NCBI GenBank assembly: GCA_028554755.1
Contig: JAPTOF010000025.1
Location: forward strand, 1,550,001 to 1,614,000
DNA from: Cordia subcordata
Taxonomy: Eukaryota > Streptophyta > Magnoliopsida > Boraginales > Cordiaceae
Length of the DNA: 64,000 bases
Direction of reading: 5' to 3'
Each line of letters opens with the position of its first letter. Position 1 is the first letter of the stretch. Shown one piece after another: positions 53,853 through 64,000 of the stretch. The notes beneath the pieces are model-generated. The model saw only the letters and a list, made by a program, of their open reading frames with translations, did not search any database and was not told the origin of the DNA. A program made the position numbers and the translations under genes.

Positions 53853-54240
53853 GGTTTTTTTTTTTGGTCAAAAACAAGGTTGAAATTTATATTAACATAA
53901 AAAATATCAACAAGAATACAAAGACATCAACAAAAAAACAAGATAGAAAATAAAGAAAAAGATTATATTTAAACAAGCATAGCTTTAAAAAACTAGTACA
54001 AGTTCCAATAGAAAGAAAAAACCTACTCATAATCGCATAAGCAATCTAATCTGTCAAGCAGTTGGTAGGACCATAGACAGACATGCTTGGTTGCATGCCT
54101 ACAACCAGAAGGTAGGAGGAATTCCTGAACAATAGAGAAACATCTTCGAAACGAAAATTGAGAAAGTTGTGGGAGCACAAAAAACTTGTACCATACCAGA
54201 GTCAACCAAAACACAACAATGCAACTAGGCTGCTTATTGC
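53853..54240 (-). mobile_element. 3' end of a LINE (non-LTR) element with poly(A)
   Basis: On the - strand a decayed ORF end (WLTLVWYKFFVLPQLSQFSF, RHATKHVCLWSYQLLDRLDC) is followed by a T/A-rich 3'UTR-like sequence. It ends TATAAATTTCAACCTTG...GACC and an A-run (complement of the T-run at 53,853-53,863). A terminal poly(A) without LTRs fits a LINE; the protein assignment is weak. Confidence 0.4.
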
Positions 54241-55164
54241 TCCAACTAGAGTTGTCAAGAGATCAAAATAACTCAAAACCCTATATGACTAGTGGAGGAA
54301 CCACTATAAAAATTGAATGAGAAACACAATAACTTCAAGACAAAAAGACGATGCCACTACCCCATGTTCGAGGAAAGAGGAAAAGGGAGAAAAACTCTGA
54401 AAGATTAGCATTGCGTGAGCAAACTAACTGAGGAGGAAGATGAAGAGAGAAAGGAAGAGAGGGAGAGGCGGAAGGGAGAGAATAAGAGAGAGGTGGTGTT
54501 AATCTGTGTTGCTTGAACCTAATGGTTATGAATATAGATGCGCAAATAGGCCAATTTTCCAATTACTAGGGCTTCATATAAGGTATTCTTTCAAGCATCT
54601 TTACTTATTGATTTGGTCTAAATGAATTTGTAATTGCAATGTTAATGATGGTGGGGTTAACACATTTGTAATTGCAATGTTAATAATGGTGGGGTTAACA
54701 CATTAACCAAAAGATTTGAAAAGAAATATTTAAATTAATGATACATATTATAATGATTGAACTTGAAAGAGCCCCTTTTCTCTCTCGAGTCTCTCTCTCT
54801 TGAGTGTAATAGATCCCTAGGTCCTAGTACCTCTTTCTTGGTGATGGCTCCTACCACCATTTAGCTTCTTTCTTCTTTCTGTGCGCTAAATCAAAATCCT
54901 CCATCATTTCTTTAAGTATTTGGTTGGAATTCTTCTTCTTTCTCCTTGAGTCTAGAGCTTTTTCTTAGGTTTTTGTATCGTCCTTTTGTTTTTCTTCTAT
55001 CTTAAACATTGGTCTTTGTTTTTTGTGTCTTCTTATTTCATCTTTTTCCTCTATCTTACATCGTATTTTGTGTCTTCTTTTGTGATTTTTGTTGTGTGTT
55101 CTTGTCTAACCTTGTTTACCACCCCTATTTTTTCTTCACTACTTTTTCTTTCCTTTACACCTTG
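54241..55164. other. Region without a recognised gene
   Basis: It contains a purine-rich tract (54,355-54,490), a 38-bp tandem duplication at about 54,627-54,703 (unit with TTGTAATTGCAATGTTAATG), and a CT-rich leader-like stretch (54,770-55,150) ahead of the LINE ORF1. Confidence 0.4.
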
Positions 55165-55705
55165 ATTTTCAAGATTAGTGCCAAATCAACGTTTACTGTT
55201 AGAGATGACTTGTCTAGTTTTCTTAACAGTGCCACATCTAATTTTACAACCATTGATCTTCATCTAAACAATCAAGAGGATGTAAATCGATTCAAAATTT
55301 GGCTTTAGCGAGGAAAATACTCTCAAACAAAAGGGTTTTAACACATGTTGTCAAGATGAACATTTAAGACTCATGGGTCCAGACAACCCTATTGAGATAA
55401 CAAGCACATCATTCAATGCTTTTTTCATTGGTTTCAAGTCCAAAGGTGATAGAAGAAAAGCATGGGATGGAAGACCTTGGAATATTCAGAAATGCCACTT
55501 TCTTCTTGAGCAGCAAAAACCAAGTTGTACTTTAGTGGAGACAAACCTTAAAAACCTACTTTTGGATTAGGATACAAGGAATACCCATGGACCATATCTC
55601 AGTTGATAATGCAAGAAAAATTGCAAGCATCTTATGACGACTTGAAGAGATTGGAAAAAGGATGCATTAAAAAAAGGTCATTCCCGAGGTCTAGAGTTGA
55701 GTTTT
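55165..55705 (+). pseudogene. LINE-type ORF1 (DUF4283 domain), 5' part
   Basis: The frame reads ISAKSTFTVRDDLSSFLNSA, then with stops and frameshifts FFIGFKSKGDRRKAWDGRPW NIQKCHF and IQGIPMDHISVDNARKIASI. The 'F-x-F-x-S-x-x-D-R-x-x-x-W-x-x-x-P-W-x-(I/F)-x-x-x-x-(L/F)' pattern is DUF4283. It precedes a zinc knuckle in ORF1-like proteins of plant LINEs. The ORF is cut at 55,705 by the Sirevirus-like element and resumes at 62,324. Confidence 0.7.
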
Positions 55706-55709
55706 GTAT

Positions 55710-57460
55710 TGTTGAATATATTAGTATTTACTGATGTTAATTATATTTTGATGATGCTATAATTGTGTTTTACTCTCTAATTGCTACTACTTTTAGTATA
55801 TTGAAATCTTGCATAGTAGCATTCTTGAGCAAAGAAAAGAGATGGAGCATGGTTCATAGAGCTTGAGTAACTTGTAATTATAATTCTTTTCCGCTTTTCT
55901 TCTTATGTTAAGTTGATCTTGGTACACAAGCAAAGTAATATGAGCTCAATAACTTAATGCATTGCATGCAATCTTCTTGCATTTTTATCGTGAGTTTTAT
56001 TCTTTTTATGCTTGATCTTTTTATCTCCTTAATACTTGTTCAAATATCCTCCCTATTTTCTTATTATTATCATTATAAGTATATACATACTTACCCTGTA
56101 TTCAAATGTCTTTTCTTGCAAAAATACAATTTTGAAGTCCATATCTTTGCATTTTGGAAGTTGCATGCACTATTACATATATTACTTGATATTTTGGATA
56201 CTATATATGATCATATGTATGTATATATGTATTTATCTACATGGCTTTGTAGTAAAAGTGCATGTATAGGCTTTATACTATAGATATTTGAGCTATCTTG
56301 TATAATATATGTGTATCTATAGGTAAACAATTTACATATACCATTTCCCTATGCAAAATATGTAAAAATCCTAATTGTGTGCAAGTTCTAACTCGGCATT
56401 TAATGTTTTTTGCAAGTTGGTTAATGTTGCATTAACGAGATTAGACATGTTATATTAATAGGTGTCTTGAGCCTCCAAAAATCTGCAGAAAATTAGTGGT
56501 TATGGACTTTTTTGAGTATGGCATCACTTTTTGTAGTAGGTAGTAGCTTTTGTCCAACTACCAGTCTACACTGGCAGTCGACTGGTAGTGTACTCTGGTA
56601 GAAATAGAGAGCACATTAGCTCTACTGGAGCAAATAGATAGTCAACCAGTAGAGCATTCTGGTAGAGCTCTTTAGCTTATCAGAACTACCAGCACACCCA
56701 CGAGTCGACCGGTAGCGTGTTCCAGTAACCCCTCTGAGTTGTTTTTAAAATTTGACCATTGGAAGGCTTACTTTTTGGGCTTATAAATATACCTCTCTTC
56801 TCCCAATTCAGATACAACTTGGTCAAAACATAATCTCAAGCTCTCTAGCATTTAATATACTCTCTTTTTTTTTTTTTGCAATCTTGCTTCATTTATTAGT
56901 ATCTTCATTGATTGCATATTATTGACATTCATTGATCAAGTGCTTGAGCTCATAAATTGCTTATCTACTTAGAGCAACATAGGAAGGTTTAAATACCTTT
57001 GTACATTTGCTCATAAGAAGTTCTTGTATACCAAAACTCTCTACTATTACATTAGGTGTGAGTTTCTTTACTCTTGGTTAACATAGTTGTGAGGAATTTC
57101 TATCAAGAGTGAAAGGTTAAAATTCTCAAGTATTGGGTTAACACTTGTGGTCTTTGTGGTGAAGCAAGGGTTGTGATTGTTGTTCTACGCTTCTATAATG
57201 TACTAAGCAAGAAGCCAATTTACTAGTGAAGTTTTCGAAACCCTAAGGGAAGACCTTAGGTAGTGGACTAGGCCCTCGGGAGTTCAAACTACGTTAAATC
57301 GCTACGTTTGATCTTCTTGACCCTATACTCTTTATATTTTAAGTACTTACTTTGAATTTTGTATGTGCTTTTGCTTGAAATACTTGTTAAGAGTTTTAAG
57401 TGATAATTTGTGCCAATAATCCAATTTACCCCCTCTCTTGGGTTCATTCTCTGGGCAACA
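55710..57460 (+). repeat. 5' LTR of the Sirevirus-like element
   Basis: It begins TGTTGAATATATTAG and ends CTGGGCAACA. A TATAAATA box lies at 56,782-56,789. Upstream, at 56,558-56,714, are half-palindromes of the CCGGTCGACCGG type (for example GTCGACCGGTA at 56,704-56,714). Confidence 0.85.
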
Positions 57461-57462
57461 CG

Positions 57463-57475
57463 TGGCATCAGAGCC
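57463..57475 (+). other. Primer-binding site (initiator Met-tRNA type)
   Basis: TGGCATCAGAGCC, one mismatch to TGGTATCAGAGCC, two bases inside the 5' LTR. Confidence 0.85.
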
Positions 57476-57558
57476 TAGTGCTCTACACATTAATTGCATT
57501 AAGTATGTGATTATTTGCATTGTTGTGTTTTTGACCTAACCGTCTAGAGCTAAAGATC

Positions 57559-59320
57559 ATGGCATATAGAGTTTATTAAGGGCTCTCCACCACTAGAGTC
57601 CCATACTTTGATGGTACTAACCATGTATTTTGGAAAGTTAGAATGAGAATATTTTTGCAAGCCAATGATTATATTTTATGGAAAACCATAGTAAATGGAC
57701 CTAGTATCCCCCCCCAAAGAAGTAGATGGTATAAAAGTCCCCAAACCGAAAGAAGAATGGGATAAGAATGATATAAAATTAGTTGAAGCGAATGCTAATG
57801 CCAGTCACTATCTTTACCTTGCATTAGATCCTTCCAAATCCAACAAGATTATAAGATGCACCACGGCTAAGGAGATATGGGATCAATTAGAGGTTATTCA
57901 AGAAGCCACCAATCAAGTTAAAGAAACTAGGATTAGTATGCTTGTGCATATATATGAAATGTTCTCTATGCTTCCAGATGAAAATATTGAGCAAACTTTT
58001 TCAATTTATTGAAATTGTGTACTCTTTGAAGTCTCTTGGCAAGAACTATAAGGGTGCCAAACTTGTAAGGAAGCTCTTGAGAAGGTTACCAATGGCTTGG
58101 CTATCAAAGACTATAGCCATCAAGGAGTCCAAGGACCTCAACACCTTACAATTGAGTGAACTTGCAGGATCACTCATATGACTCATGGATTGGAGCTCAA
58201 GGAGTTAGAGAAACAACTAAATGCCAACAAAACTATTGCTTTCAAGGCCACACCACAAGAAAAATCAACAAGTGAAAGTGAAAGTGAAAGTGAAGATGAT
58301 AATGAAATAGCAATGTGCTCCAAATTTAAGAGATTCATGAGGAAACAAAAATTCAATCCAAAGAAAGGACAAAGAAAAGAGGTAAGCAAAGGTAAGACTA
58401 GTAAAGAATTAATTTGTTTTAAATGTAAGAAACTAGGACATGTCAAAACCAAGTGAGAAACTAGGACATCTCAAAACCATGTGTCCATTAAGGAAGAAAG
58501 ATGAGAAGAAATTCAAAAAGAAAGCCTTGAAGGCTACTTGGAGTGACTCAAAGTCAAGTGATGAACAAGAAAACTCCATTGAAGAAGAAGTTGCCAACCT
58601 ATGTCTCATGGCAAAAGAAGATGAGGTAAGTCCAAACTATGTCTCTTGCAATGAAAATAGTTCTTATAGAGAATTAAAGGAAATGTATAATGAAATGCTT
58701 GTAGTGTTCAAGAAAAAGGTTAACAAAAACAAGGAGCTTAAGAAAAATTTTGTGTCTCTTGAAAGTAAATTACATGATGTTTGTATGGAAAATGAGAGTT
58801 TGAAAAAGAATTTAGAAAAGAAGAAAACCAACATTGAGTTACAAAAGGAAAATGAAGATTTGAAAGCAAAAGCCAATGATTTAGAAAATGTGGTTTCAAA
58901 ATTTGCAAGTGGAATTGAAAATTAAATGTTTTGCTTGGAAAACAACGTTGTGTTTCTAATAAAGCTGGGATTAGTTTTGATTCATCTTCAAAGCAAAAGT
59001 CTTATATAAAATTCTTTGAAAAGAAACCAAGCACTTCCAAGATTGATTCTCCAAAAGATATGAAAGGTTTTCAAAAAAGGCATGATCACTACAAAAGGTA
59101 TTTTGTAAAAGGATCTTCATTAAGTGCTCCTGAATTTACATGCAACTATCGTTGTAGAAATGGATATGCTTCACATAAATGCTTTATTAGAAAATATGGT
59201 GAGAAAAAATATAACTTAATGTGGGTTCTTAAGTGAACTAGAACTAATGTTCAAGGACCCAACAAGTCTTGGGTACCAAGTCATGTTTGATTTAAATTAT
59301 GTGGTTTTGCCTTGCATCCT
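57559..59320 (+). pseudogene. Sirevirus-like gag, with duplicated zinc-knuckle segment
   Basis: The start is MAYRVY at 57,559, followed by a TAA and YFDGTNHVFWKVRMRIFLQA (gag N-terminus). Next come ASHYLYLALDPSKSNKIIRC (57,695-58,012) and the UBN2 core (KLVRKLLRRLPMAWLSKTIA). The knuckle ICFKCKKLGHVKTK ends in a TGA at 58,456, then a second partial copy follows (KLGHLKTMCPLRKK). An acidic coiled-coil stretch (58,440-58,925; NKNKELKKNFVSLESKLHDV) and a C-terminal basic part with a degenerate second knuckle (FTCNYRCRNGYASHKC) end at 59,236. Stops and frame changes break it at several points. Confidence 0.8.
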
Positions 59321-59336
59321 CAAGAGATAGTGGAAA

Positions 59337-60566
59337 ATGGTTCTAAATAGTGAATGCTCAAGGCTTATGACAGGTGATAAATCAAAATTTTTGTCACTCA
59401 AGGAAAAGAGTGCAGGATTTGTTACTTTTGGAGATAACTCCAAAGGAAGAATCTTCGACATTGGAGACGTTGGTAACAAATCTAAATCGTGTATTAAAAA
59501 TGTTTTACTTGTACATGGTTTGAAACATAAATTGCTTAGTATTAGTCAACTATGTGATAAAGGATTATTTGTTAATTTTAAAGCTTCTTTATGTGAGATA
59601 GTTGATAAATGTGGTAATATTGTGTTTGTTGGCATACGGCATGGTAATGTGTATACTTTTGACTTTGATGACTTGTATGATCAAAATATTAAATGCTTGA
59701 GTGCTATGAATGGAAATACATGGCTTTGGCATAGGAGACTAAGTCATGCTAATGTGGATTCCACAAATAAACTTGCTAGTCTTGATCTCATTAGAGGTTT
59801 GGCTAAAGTCAAATATGTTGGTAACAATGTATGTCATGCATGTAAACTTGGTAAACAAGCTAGGGAATTTTTCAAAAGCAAAAATGTGATTTCTAGCACT
59901 AGACCATTAGAACTTTTGCATATGGATTTGTTTGGACCCAGTAAGATTACTAGCTTCGGTGGTAAGTTGTATGCTTATGTGATTGTTGATGATTTTTCTA
60001 GATTTACATGGTAATTTTTCTTGCACATAAAAATGACACAACAAATGAGTTCATAATGTTTTGCAAATGTGCTCAAAATGAAAAAAGGTTATTTAATTTC
60101 TACTATAAGAAGCGATAAAGGTGCCAAATTTACAAACCAAACCTTGAAATCGTTTTGTGATGAAAATGGTATCCCTCACAATTTATTGGCAACAAGAACA
60201 CCACAACAAAATAGAGTTGTTGAAAGAAAAAATCGCTCTTTACAAGAAATGACAAGAACTATGCTTTGTGAAAACAATTTGCCTAGCTATTTTTGGGCCG
60301 AGGCCGTCAACACCACATGTTATGTGATAAATCGTTGTATCATTCGAAAAGATCTTGACAAAACCCCTTATGAACTTTGGAAAGGGAGAAAACCAAATAT
60401 TTCATATTTCAAAACTTTTGGTTGTGCATGTTACGTCTTAAATGAAAAGACAATCTTGGCAAATTTGATGCAAAATCTGATGATGGCATATGTCTTGGTT
60501 AGTCCTTATCTAGTAAGGTATATAGGGCTTACAATAAAAGAACCAAGGTTGTTGAAGAGATTATAT
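59337..60566 (+). pseudogene. Sirevirus-like protease and integrase, truncated at the 3' LTR
   Basis: The protease active-site segment reads VLNSECSRLMTGDKSKFLSL, where Asp and Gly of D-S-G are replaced, so it is inactive. Integrase follows: WLWHRRLSHANVDSTNKLAS, VCHACKLGKQAREFF, ELLHMDLFGPSKITSFGGKL, then a TAA after SRFTW (60,014). The second frame has IRSDKGAKFTNQTLKSFCDE, RTPQQNRVVERKNRSLQEMT and YFWAEAVNTTCYVINRC. It ends at the LTR without any RT. Confidence 0.8.
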
Positions 60567-62323
60567 TAGTATTTACTTATGTTAATTATATTTTTATGAT
60601 GCCATAATTGTGTTTTTACTCTCTAATTGCTACTACAATTAGCATATTGAAATCTTGCACAGTAGCATTCTTGAGCAAAGAAAAGAGATGGAGCATAGTT
60701 ATGGAGCATGGTTCATAGAGCTTGAGTAAATTGTAATTATAATTCTCTTCCTTGTTTCTTCTTATGTTAAGTTGATCTTGGTACATAACCAAAGTAATAT
60801 GAGCTCAATAACTTAATGCATTGCATGCACTGTTCATGCATTTTTATCGTGAGTCTTGTTCTTTTTATACTTGATCTTTTTTTCTCCTTAATACTTGTTC
60901 AAATATCCTCCCTATTTTCTTATTATTATCATTATAAGTATATACATACTTACCCCTGTATTCAAATGTCTTTTCTTGCAAAAAATACAATTTTGAAGTC
61001 CATATCTTTGCATTTTGGAAGTTGCATGCACTGTTACATATATTACTTGATATTTTGGATACTATATATGATCATATGTATGTATATATGTATTTATCTA
61101 CATGGCTTTATAGTAAAAGTGCATGTATAGGCTTTATACTATAGATATTTGAGCTATCTTGTATAATATATGTGTATCTATAGGTAAACAATTTACATAT
61201 ACCATTTCCCCATGCAAAATATGTAAAAATCATAATTGTGTGCAAATTTTAACTTAGCATTTAATGTTTTTGCAAGTTGGTTGATATTGTATTAATAAGA
61301 TTAGAATATGTTATATTAGTAGGTGTCTTAAGCCACCAAAATTTGCAGAGAAACTAGTTGTTATGGACTTTTTTGAGTATGGCCGCACTTTTTATAATAA
61401 GTAGCAACTTTTCTGACAAAACTGTGTAACTACCGGCCTACACAGGTGATCTATCAGTAGTGTGCTCAATAGAAATAGAGAGTACATTAGCTCTACCAGA
61501 ACACATAGGCGGCCGACCGGTAAAGTGTTCTAGTATAGCTCTTTAGCTTACTGGAACTACCAGCACACAAAGGGGGTCGGCCGGTAGAGTGTTCGGTAAC
61601 CTCTCTGAGTTGTTTTTACAATTTGACCATTTGGAGACTTACTTTTTGGGCTCATAAATATACCCCTCTCCTCCCAACTCAAATACAACTTGATCAAAAT
61701 ATATTCTCAAGCTCTCTAGCATTTAATATACTCTTTTTCTTGGAATCTTACTTCATTTATTACTATCTTCATTGATTGCATATTATTGGCATTCATTGAT
61801 CTAGTGCTTGAGCTCATAAATTGCTGATCTACTTAGAGCAACATAGGAAGGTTTAAATACCTTTATACATTTGCTCATAAGAAGTTCTTGTATACCAAAA
61901 CTCTCTATTATTACATTGAGTGTGAGTTTTTTTACTCTTGGGTAGCATAATTGTGAGGAACTTCTATCAAGAGTGAAAGATTAAAATCCTCAAGTATTGG
62001 CTTAATACTTGTGGTCTTTATGGTGAAGCAAGGGTTGTGACTGTTGTTCTACGATTCTACAACGTACTAAACAAGAAGCTAGTTCATTACTGAAGTTTCT
62101 GAAACCCTAAGGGAAGACCTTAGGTAATAGATTAGGCCCTCGAGAGTTCAAACCACTCTAAATTACTGCGTTTGATCTTGTTAACCCTATAATCTTTATA
62201 TTTCAAGTACTTATTTTGAAATTTTTATGTGCCTTTGCTTGAAATACTTGTTAAGAGTTTTAAGTGCTAATTTGTGCCAATAATCTAATTTAGCCCCCTC
62301 TTGGATTCAATCTCTGGGCAATA
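60567..62323 (+). repeat. 3' LTR of the Sirevirus-like element
   Basis: It matches the 5' LTR from TTAGTATTTACT onward. The TATA box is changed to CATAAATA (61,653-61,660). The palindromic motifs upstream read GGCCGACCGGTA (61,511-61,522) and GGTCGGCCGGTA (61,565-61,576). Confidence 0.85.
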
Positions 62324-62680
62324 GTATTAAAGAGCACTTAAAGCCAGGATTCATCTTTCTAAGAGGAAATTTGGGTCCAGTTTAGTTGTCATTACAATAT
62401 GAAAAATCAACTAACTCTTGCTCTATTTGTTGGCGACTTGGTCATTAACTTAAGAACTGCAAGAAGTTTGATGAAGCTAAATTTAAGAACCGCAAGAATT
62501 TTGATGAAGCTGCATTACCAGATATGTCAAACATGGACAAGGTCAAACATGGAACATGGATGATATATGATGTACCCCTAGTCAGATTTGATGAAGCTAC
62601 TACCAACTGGAGAGAACAGCATGGTGAAAAACAAGATGAAGTAGATAAGGAGTACTTAACGATAGTGATAGAAAATGGAT
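62324..62680 (+). pseudogene. LINE-type ORF1, zinc-knuckle and C-terminal part
   Basis: It continues the DUF4283 ORF after the inserted element. KPGFIFLRGNLGPV is followed by a knuckle-like SCSICWRLGH, stop, LKNC (C-x2-C-x4-H-x4-C spacing kept), then frames with DEAALPDMSNMDKVKHGTWM and REQHGEKQDEVDKEYLTIVI to a TAG near 62,680. The fit to both sides of the insertion supports a single interrupted gene. Confidence 0.65.
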
Positions 62681-63600
62681 AGAAATGAGATGTAACATTT
62701 TGAAGATCGAGATTCAAGCATGGATGGTGTAACACCAACTCTGCACCAATGTACAACAGCAAAATGTGCAAGTGAGCATGTCATGACAAAAGAAGCGTAA
62801 TGAGGTGTAAGTACGTGTAACGGTGCGCTTTCCTTCATTGGGAGCTGGTCAATAACAAACATTATATCCTACGGATTAAAACCTTTCACACCCAGAACCT
62901 AAGCCCAACCACAAACAATAGACCAAACATAAAAGTGATGCAGCTAAATCCTATATTTAATGAAAACCTAAACCCAATCAAACCTATCACTTGAAACCCA
63001 AAAAAATGTACCTCCCTATAAACCCTTTGCAAATTTCCCAAGATTGTCCTATCCCAAACATTCCCAAGAACTATGTCCACCATACAAAATATCGTAGACA
63101 TCTCTAATCCACTAGCAAGCCCAAAGACAAGTGCAACCCAACAAAAACAAAATTGTTGGTGGTAAATGGGCTTTAGAGGGGGTCAATAGAGCGACTCGGG
63201 CTCACTACACTGACATAGCACAACAATTAATTTTTTTAAATTTGCAGTTGGTGTTGCAATTGCAAAAGCTAAGAAAGTACAAAGAAATCAACAACATAAA
63301 GCACATGCATAATTTGTAGTGGCTCGGCACGTAGCCTACATCTACCCCTTGATTCAATTGAGAATTTCCACAAACTCCATTGGAAACCCGTGCTTTTCAA
63401 ATGTTGGGTTAGCATGAACAAACTTACAACCTTAATTCTTCCCTAATTTGTAAATGATCAGAGAGAGTAGTCAATGGTCTTCTTCTCTAGTGACATTACT
63501 TTGACATGGATGGCTCAAGCGACGAGAGACCTGTAAAGGAAGGTTATACATTGATGGAAGTCCAATGTTAACCCCTCTAACAGTCAAGTAAGTAAGAATT
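62681..63600 (-). other. Region without a recognised gene; possible LTR remnant
   Basis: The block 63,153-63,346 has an order similar to the LTR ends at 49,399 and 51,647: TGTTGGTGG, then the GTGGCTCGGCACGTAGCCTAC motif region at about 63,318-63,340. It may be a decayed reverse-oriented LTR. ORFs here are short and unconvincing. Confidence 0.3.
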
Positions 63601-64000
63601 TTCTAGAAGTGTAAATTAAAGAAGAAGAGAGAGGAGACGGGAGAGCGAGAGAGAGAAAGAGGGGAGGGAGAGAGAGAAAGCCACTATATTTTGAGCCTTT
63701 TTTGCAAATAGACTGGCTTATCCTTCTTTGTTATGCTCTAGAGATATTTATAGGAAATTGCTTGGGGCATGTGGGCCTATAGTTGATATTATTGTATTTG
63801 GCATGTGGAGAGAGCACACTGGATGTTGGACAGAGGACACTGATAGAGGTCAAGATGCCATTGAAATGCCCTTGGATGTCAGGAATGACCTTGGGATAGG
63901 GGTGGACCTTTGAGGTCAGGAACGTTTAGGATCAAGATGAAGTTATGGATCAAGATTGACCTTGAGATCAAGATTGACCTCACGTGCAACTAAATTTGGG
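63601..64000. other. Purine-rich tract and repeat-like edge
   Basis: GA-rich sequence spans 63,618-63,682. From 63,835 to 63,995 there are several imperfect repeats of GATCAAGAT/GACCTTGAG-type words. No gene is supported; the ORF at 63,728-63,913 has no recognisable domain. Confidence 0.35.

Larger units (their letters stand above)
55710..62323 (+). mobile_element. Sirevirus-like copia element with 1.75-kb LTRs, lacking RT-RNase H
   Basis: 5' LTR 55,710-57,460 and 3' LTR about 60,567-62,323 are closely similar. The primer site TGGCATCAGAGCC starts at 57,463. The interior encodes gag, protease and integrase, and the integrase C-terminus runs directly into the 3' LTR, whose first bases appear lost. 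The flanks share GTAT(T) (55,706-55,710 and 62,324-62,328), a plausible target duplication. The gag resembles that of the element at 5,647-12,575 (VPKPKEEWDKNDIKLVEANA against VPKPESEWNDEDIKLFDLNQ). Confidence 0.85.

Noticed and set aside
55957..56283. Overlapping ORFs in the LTR at 55,710 (also 60,816-61,130)
   Set aside because: Repeated only because the LTR is repeated; hydrophobic, T-rich translation with frame differences between the two LTRs.
63618..63682. Purine-rich tract as a polypurine tract of an LTR element
   Set aside because: It is a long degenerate GA microsatellite with no LTR start after it.
1..64000. CRISPR arrays, riboswitches or bacterial operons
   Set aside because: No regularly spaced direct repeats, and all the recognisable content is of plant, transposon or plant-virus type.

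Overview
The window looks like repeat-dense chromosomal DNA of a flowering plant, probably a eudicot. It is AT-rich, coding sequence is sparse, and plant-type LTR retrotransposons are nested in one another. I see no bacterial signals, rRNA, CRISPR array or convincing tRNA. The species cannot be read from the sequence.

Layout. (1) 1-5,646: the 3' part of a Ty3/gypsy element with its 3' LTR (4,067-5,646, + strand). A related LTR in the opposite orientation lies inside it (362-2,014), so the two form a large inverted repeat. (2) 5,647 to about 12,575: a decayed Sirevirus-like Ty1/copia element on the - strand (gag, protease, integrase, RT-RNase H, then an extra env-like ORF cut by the gypsy LTR). 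(3) 12,575-17,770: host-like DNA with an NSE3/MAGE pseudogene fragment and a dead Mutator-like transposase. (4) 17,770-36,880: a 19-kb cluster of endogenous pararetrovirus (Caulimoviridae) sequence in four pieces. Copy A (+, partial) and copy B (+, nearly full) are head to tail, copy C is inverted and has the best preserved 5' genes, and copy D (+) is leader only. The cluster ends next to a (TA)n tract. (5) 36,939 to about 47,880: a copia element (element 1) split by a second copia element (element 2, 39,468-46,214) with a perfect 5-bp target duplication. (6) 47,938-52,581: a MITE, then the last two exons of a TTC1-like TPR gene. The intron between them holds a gag-protease-only copia element (49,399-52,080). 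(7) 53,127-64,000: a TA/GA microsatellite, a LINE 3' end, and a LINE-type ORF1 (DUF4283 plus zinc knuckle) split by a Sirevirus-like element with 1.75-kb LTRs (55,710-62,323) that has lost RT and RNase H. The right edge holds LTR-like remnants.

The most interesting system is the pararetrovirus. Comparing its copies gives a genome of about 8.2-8.6 kb: initiator-Met-tRNA primer site, three small overlapping ORFs, a separate movement-protein ORF, a capsid-protease-RT-RNase H ORF, and a last ORF with a viroplasmin (RNase H1 hybrid-binding-like) domain directly behind a strong splice acceptor. The capsid carries both the CCHC knuckle and the second cysteine cluster typical of badnaviruses and tungroviruses, whereas the viroplasmin ORF recalls Caulimovirus-type genomes. 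That combination suggests an undescribed or little-known lineage. Every copy is broken by stops, frameshifts, deletions or lost catalytic residues, so none appears able to express a complete virus.

Likely intact host coding sequence is very small: the two TTC1 exons, and perhaps a short candidate exon near 17,400. The other coding regions belong to mobile elements or viral fossils.
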